Of a stretch of DNA of 64,000 nucleotides, positions 60,748 to 64,000 are shown piece by piece; the stretch's first letter is position 1, and each line of letters opens with the position of its first letter. This stretch comes from Symbiodinium natans (taxonomy: Eukaryota; Sar; Dinophyceae; Suessiales; Symbiodiniaceae). The translations under genes were made by a program, and so were the position numbers. The notes beneath the pieces were generated by a model. It had not been told where the DNA came from. It saw only the letters and a list, made by a program, of their open reading frames with translations, and did not search any database. The stretch is from positions 246,001-310,000 of the forward strand of contig CAJNDS010000446.1 of the NCBI GenBank assembly GCA_905221605.1. The letters are read 5' to 3'.

Positions 60748-60833
60748 GGTTTAGGGTTTAGGGTTTAGGGTTTAGGGTTTAGGGTTTAGGGTTTAGGGTT
60801 TAGGGTTTAGGGTTTAGGGTTTAGGGTTTAGGG
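60743..60833 (+). repeat. TTTAGGG array, about 13 units
   Basis: Its first unit supplies the stop codon of the preceding gene. Confidence 0.96.
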
Positions 60834-60926
60834 CCTTAGGGTTTTTTGGGGTTAAGGGCCGTTGGAGGGTTATAGGGCTTGGCTCCGCTGATGTGGAGAT
60901 TTCCTTAGGCGGGCCTCGGCTTTTGG

Positions 60927-61045
60927 GGTTTAGGGTTTAGGGTTTAGGGTTTAGGGTTTAGGGTTTAGGCTTTAGTATAGGGTTTAGGGTTCAGGGTTCA
61001 GGGTTTAGGGTTTAGGGTTTAGGGTTTAGGGTTTAGGGTTTAGGG
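60927..61045 (+). repeat. TTTAGGG arrays
   Basis: Two arrays of 5 and 8 units separated by a short degenerate piece; then GCTTGGCT-type repeats to about 61120. Confidence 0.94.
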
Positions 61046-61304
61046 ATTTGCTCGGGTTTGGCTTGGCTGCGCGTGGACGCGTTTTTGTCTTAGGTGCGGC
61101 TTGGCTTGGCTCGGGTTGGCTCCCTGTTTAGGGTTTAGGGTTTAGGGTTTAGGGTTTAGGGTTTCCCGTGTTTGCCTTGTGGGTTGCGCAGCGCTCAGAC
61201 CGAGCTACTCGTACTAGTTAGTAGGGTTTTCTGCACGGACACTTTCCTTATGAGCCTTTTTTGTGCTTATATGAACCTCTATACGAATTCCGGGTTGCCC
61301 GCAG

Positions 61305-61374
61305 GTGCTGACCTCTACGCGCGCAGCCGTGCGGACCCAAAGGCAAGCTCTGTGGCTTACAGCCCACATTCAGG
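61305..61374 (+). CDS. Exon island, 22 codons
   Basis: Follows GCCCGCAG and reads ADLYARSRADPKASSVAYSP, then HS, ending before GTTAGG. A second open frame exists. Product unknown. Confidence 0.42.
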
Positions 61375-61449
61375 GTTAGGGTTTAGGGTTTAGGGTTTAG
61401 GGTTTAGGATTTAGGGTTTAGGGTTTCGGGTTTGAGCGCGGCTTTCAAG

Positions 61450-61716
61450 GATCTTTGTTCGCAGCTTCTGCTTCTTGAGGCACCAAGTCAGCTCGAGAAA
61501 CTGATGAGCACCTGCCCAAGCTCCTCAACCTGCCTGCAACATGATCTTGCGTGAACTTTGCTAACAGTCCATAATAGGGACTATAGTAGTTGGTACTAGA
61601 ACCCTTACTAAGGACTGTAGAAGGGGGCATCCCAGAATGAGCTACGTGCCTGCCCACAGCTGCAGCTGCATGACATCCTTGTGAGCGACGCCCCACATTT
61701 GGCCCCCAAATGGTAG
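61450..61716 (+). CDS. 3' end of a gene with a GC-AG introner intron
   Basis: Exon 61450-61548 follows CTTTCAAG and reads 33 codons (DLCSQLLLLEAPSQLEKLMS, then TCPSSSTCLQHDL), ending CTT before GCGTGA. Exon 61636-61716 follows GGCATCCCAG and reads NELRACPQLQLHDILVSDAP, then HLAPKW, to TAG at 61714-61716. Phase 0 joins them. The 87-bp intron is a degraded family B element. Leu-rich helical composition; family not recognised. Confidence 0.6.
61559..61635 (+). mobile_element. Family B element, degenerate, inside an intron
   Basis: GCTAACAGTCCATAATAGGG, then CTAAGGACTGTAGAAGGGGG, ending CATCCCAG. The 5' TTGGGATG end is lost while the 3' CATCCCA end is kept and provides the acceptor. Confidence 0.7.
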
Positions 61717-61802
61717 GATCCTTATCATAAGGACCCCATAAGGTACCCCTAAACCCTACACCCTAAACCCTGATAAAGTACCCCCCCCCCCCCTTCTGAC
61801 AG

Positions 61803-61889
61803 GCGCATTGCAAGCAGTACATGCAGATGGGCCATCGAACCATCAGCACACTATGGAGCATCAGTCGGGAGGCAGAGTTTGTTTCATAA
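61803..61889 (+). CDS. Terminal exon island, 28 codons
   Basis: Follows C-run, CTTCTGACAG, and reads AHCKQYMQMGHRTISTLWSI, then SREAEFVS, to TAA at 61887-61889. Good acceptor and composition. Product unknown. Confidence 0.5.
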   Translation, partial: AHCKQYMQMGHRTISTLWSISREAEFVS

Positions 61890-62112
61890 AGGTCTAGGGT
61901 TTAGGGTTTTGGGTGTCTAAATCCTCCTGAACATGGACACCCGAACAAAACAGTGACCCTAGCGAGTTTAGTAGAACAAGAAAGTCAGGTACTCAAAAAG
62001 GCGGAACGAAGCTACAATTGGGGTTTCTGCACCCCTGATGAGGTCTCAAGATGTAGGGTTTAAGGTTTAGGGTTTAGGGTTTAGGGTTTAGGGTTTAGGG
62101 TTTACAAAGCAG

Positions 62113-62217
62113 CAGGGCACCTTGTTCACGACGGAGCTGTGGCTTTCGATCCTGTGCCAAGCAAGACTGGCCGCTACTAGCCTGTTGTCAGTTCTCATCG
62201 TGTGGGGTGTTGCTTGA
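62113..62217 (+). CDS. Terminal exon island with membrane-like end
   Basis: Follows ACAAAGCAG and reads QGTLFTTELWLSILCQARLA, then ATSLLSVLIVWGVA, to TGA at 62215-62217. The last 20 residues are hydrophobic, perhaps a C-terminal membrane segment. Product unknown. Confidence 0.5.
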   Translation, partial: QGTLFTTELWLSILCQARLAATSLLSVLIVWGVA

Positions 62218-62289
62218 AATGTGGCTCCCATCTCGAGGGGGGTTTAGGGTTCAGGGTTTAAGGGTTTAGGGGGTTTGGGGGGTTTAGGG

Positions 62290-62371
62290 TTTAGGGTTTA
62301 GGGTTTAGGGTTTAGGGTTTAGGGTTTAGGGTTTAGGGTTTAGGGTTTAGGGTTTAGGGTTTAGGGTTTAG
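62290..62371 (+). repeat. TTTAGGG array, about 12 units
   Basis: Perfect units between the islands at 62113 and 62487. Confidence 0.96.
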
Positions 62372-62486
62372 GGGGCAGGAAGGGCGGCTTTATAGGAGCT
62401 CTTTTGAAGTCATCCCTTTAATAAGCCCGCAGCCATTGCTGAGAGCCCAGTGTCGGTAGCAGGTCTTTCGTCGTCTGATCTCAGCC

Positions 62487-62876
62487 ATGCGCCGCAGTCC
62501 GATGAGTCCGATGGGCGGCGAGATGTGCCCGGCCACCAACTTTGCATCATCAGGGTCGCCAACAGCACCTTGGGGACGAAATGAACCCTAAAAGGGTTTG
62601 TGGTTCATATACCTTTAAGAGGACTTATAGTAGTATGGGGTATAGAAGCCCCAGTTTCTTTTTCATTTGGTCCCCAAGGTATCTACAGCCGGTGTGGTGG
62701 CATGCGGCGCCTTCCCCGTGTGCGACATCGCCTTCCAGGCCAATTCATCGTCGCACCTTCCGCCTAGCTACACGAGCGAGTTCGTTCCACCACCGGGCGA
62801 CTTGGCTGGAAGAGACCCCGACCCTGAAGGGCACAGATTGAAACACCATTCAGCACAGCCTCCATACCTCCACTGA
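62487..62876 (+). CDS. Apparently complete two-exon gene with a family C introner, 91 residues
   Basis: ATG at 62487 follows GATCTCAG|CC (a possible leader acceptor) and reads 26 codons, MRRSPMSPMGGEMCPATNFA then SSGSPT. After the intron 62565-62678 (114 bp, GC-AG) exon 2 reads VSTAGVVACGAFPVCDIAFQ and on to TGA at 62874-62876. Phase is 0 on both sides. The element is flanked by ACAGC (62562-62566, 62685-62689); collapsing that repeat also leaves the frame open (SPTAGVV). An upstream in-frame TAG supports the start. Pro/Ser-rich, probably disordered; function unknown. Confidence 0.62.
62567..62680 (+). mobile_element. Introner family C, copy 3, an intron
   Basis: ACCTTGGGGAC and GTCCCCAAGGT are perfect 11-bp terminal inverted repeats. 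Interior ATGAACCCTAAAAGGGTTTG and TAGTAGTATGGGGTATAG match the other two copies. This copy has only one of the internal duplicated units. Confidence 0.92.
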
Positions 62877-62940
62877 ACCCTAAACCCTAAACCCTAAACC
62901 CCTAAGAACCACAACAGTTCTAGGCTTGAAGTTGCCGCAG

Positions 62941-63009
62941 AACCTGGCGAACATTCTTGAGTCCAACTTCGCCAGCTATGGTCATCCCCATTTCTGCAGC
63001 AGGCCCTGT
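62941..63009 (+). CDS. Exon with Cys/His zinc-finger-like motif, part 1
   Basis: Follows AGTTGCCGCAG and reads NLANILESNFASYGHPHFCS, then RPC, before GTACAC. The pattern SxGHPxFCxxPC recalls the first half of Cys/His zinc-finger segments of the type C..PC...GxCxxGxxCxYCHxxH that I associate with alveolate proteins. The second half may be the exon at 63425. The donor choice and the join are not settled. Confidence 0.5.
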
Positions 63010-63105
63010 GTACACGTACTGACGCCTGGCTGGGTTTAGGGTTCAGGGTTCAGGGTTTAGGGTTCAGGGTTCAGGGTTTAGGGTTTAGGGTTTAGGGTTG
63101 AGGAG

Positions 63106-63319
63106 GCTTTGTGTTGAGCCCCTCTTTGGTAGGGCCCCTACTATACGGACAATCTTGCCGGTGCGATTAGGACCCACGACTGTTCGGGTTTGTCTGGAGG
63201 GGTCCCCTATCAAGACAAGCTTTGTGGTTGGTGCTGCTGAGCGACTTTGTACAAAGGGGAAGGGGAACATGGTCTCAAGAGGGTCTTACGTGCATGCAGG
63301 ACCGTGCGCATACATGCAG
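63106..63319 (+). CDS. Exon island, 71 codons, consensus donor
   Basis: After GAGGAG the frame reads LCVEPLFGRAPTIRTILPVR, then LGPTTVRVCLEGSPIKTSFV and KGNMVSRGSYVHAGPCAYMQ, ending CAG before GTAAGTA, the best donor in the window. The end (GSYVHAGPCAYM) resembles the HPHFCSRPC exon, so it may carry a related Cys/His half-motif. A next exon may start at 63382 (MHPDTADTP, stop in a telomere-type unit) or at 63425 in another phase. Confidence 0.55.
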
Positions 63320-63424
63320 GTAAGTATAGTTTTCCGACTGCAGCGGGCACGCACTCAACGCGTAATGTAAGGAGAGTACGAGATGCATCCGGACACCGCC
63401 GACACCCCAAACCCTTAAACCCAG

Positions 63425-63543
63425 TGGGCCATACCTTGCTTCAAGATGAGCTGAGGAAGGGTGGCGTGTGCCCGTCCGGGGCAGCTTGTGGCTATTGTCA
63501 CATGCAACATGAGTCCCATCCAATGAGGCCGGCCTTGGGTTGA
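63425..63543 (+). CDS. Terminal exon with Cys/His zinc-finger-like motif, part 2
   Basis: After AACCCAG (or CTTCAAG at 63445) the frame reads GHTLLQDELRKGGVCPSGAA, then CGYCHMQHESHPMRPALG, to TGA at 63541-63543. The arrangement CxxxxxCxxCHxxH with preceding Gly-Gly fits the second half of a CCCH-type motif. If joined to 62941-63009 it would complete one finger. The splice path is not proven. Likely nucleic-acid binding by analogy only. Confidence 0.52.
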
Positions 63544-63671
63544 GGTTTCGGGCACAGGCCCGAAACCCTGAACCCTAGAACTCTGCCATGCTCTGAATAG
63601 AGGGCGACTTCAGGTAGATAGAGGGTGGTTGGAGAAACAAAACCGCCTATACCTGAAGACGAAACCCTAAA

Positions 63672-63955
63672 CTCTAGGATATAGTTAGTAATATAGTAAT
63701 ATAGTAAGATAGTAATATAGTTATAGAGCAATATAGCAATGTAGTAGTATAGGAATATAGTAGTATAGGAATATAGTAATATACTCATATAGTCATCTAG
63801 TCATCTAGTCATCTAGTCATCAAGTCATATAGCAATATTGTACTATAGCAGTACAGCAATATAGCAATATAGTCATATAGCCATATCGTAATAAAGCAAT
63901 ATAGCAAAACAGCAATATCGTATTCTAATATCGTCATATAGCAATGTAGTAATAA
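63672..63955 (+). repeat. Degenerate ATATAGTA/ATATAGCA microsatellite
   Basis: Units of 8-10 bp such as AATATAGT, AGTCATCT and AGCAATAT fill nearly 300 bp with a clear period. No coding potential on the + strand; the reverse frame is Tyr/Leu/Ile repeats and is not called. Confidence 0.93.
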
Positions 63956-64000
63956 ACCTCGACCAGGGCCGACAAGCTCTTGCGGGTGATCCGAGCACAG

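Larger units (their letters stand above)
1..64000. repeat. Dispersed telomere-type heptamer (TTTAGGG/CCCTAAA) sequence throughout
   Basis: Perfect and degenerate copies of TTTAGGG or CCCTAAA occur from the first to the last kilobases, in both orientations, in runs of 2 to about 32 units, with variants such as TTCAGGG, TTGAGGG, TTTGGGG, CCCTGAA and CCCTCAA. Two stretches are nearly free of them: 31.0-31.9 kb and 32.2-34.8 kb. The motif is the telomere unit of plants and dinoflagellates. The arrays here are internal and occur in both orientations, so this is not one chromosome end. Confidence 0.97.

Noticed and set aside
61445-61696. Minus-strand open frame over the 61450-61716 gene
   Set aside because: The + strand has two exons that join in phase around an introner, so the antisense frame is a shadow.
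63498-63788. Minus-strand frame rich in Tyr, Leu and Ile
   Set aside because: It is the translation of a degenerate TA-rich microsatellite.
1-64000. rRNA, tRNA or spliced-leader RNA genes
   Set aside because: No cloverleaf with a TTC-A box pair or recognisable rRNA core was seen by eye. A covariance-model search would be decisive.

Overview
This window looks like nuclear DNA of a dinoflagellate or close relative (Alveolata). The evidence is the plant/dinoflagellate telomere heptamer TTTAGGG/CCCTAAA, splice donors that seem to include GC and GA as well as GT with AG acceptors often followed by G, short introns made of small inverted-repeat elements (introners), and coding-looking sequence that I could read only on the + strand. 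I cannot say whether it is a core dinoflagellate (Symbiodiniaceae/Polarella type) or a syndinian such as Amoebophrya, which is also known for intron-invading elements. No bacterial operon, rRNA, tRNA or CRISPR array was recognised.

Layout: about 64 kb of short islands (roughly 40-250 bp, GC-rich third positions) separated by perfect and degenerate telomere-type arrays present from end to end. The islands read as exons: most begin after a pyrimidine-rich CAG or TAG and end at GT, GC or GA or at a stop. A polarity recurs: CCCTAAA arrays lie upstream of an island and TTTAGGG arrays downstream. An intron therefore tends to open with TTTAGGG and close with CCCTAAA, an inverted repeat that could fold its two ends together.

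Best-supported genes are those where separate islands keep phase: 3805-4076; 6287-6506; 16433-17003; 21205-21669; 22454-22656; 33048-34806 (a multi-pass membrane protein of about 510 residues, the largest coding block); 36113-36944; 37599-38464; 43073-43526; 47996-48190; 53887-54561; 55799-56282; 56322-56977 (apparently complete, 132 residues); 57192-57613; 59342-60747; 61450-61716; 62487-62876 (apparently complete, 91 residues); and a Cys/His-rich zinc-finger-like segment at 62941-63543. Almost no product can be named. Single islands are weak calls: a 60-120 bp stretch often has two open frames, and I state where the frame is uncertain.

Mobile elements: at least eight families of small (about 80-170 bp) elements with terminal inverted repeats. 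Several copies coincide exactly with introns: 33912-34018, 6335-6488, 62565-62678, 48051-48163, 61549-61635 and 50020-50141. Elsewhere there are short-repeat blocks (TA, GA, poly-G, poly-C, 8-mer TTTTAGGG and 9-mer CCCTTTAAA arrays), a T-rich repeat at 3484-3700, a minisatellite at 35010-35210, AT-rich unique DNA at 29000-29640 and a diverged tandem duplication at 31380-31695. Gaps longer than 300 bases not named below hold degenerate CCCTAAA/TTTAGGG-like sequence and low-complexity tracts in which I see no supportable gene.
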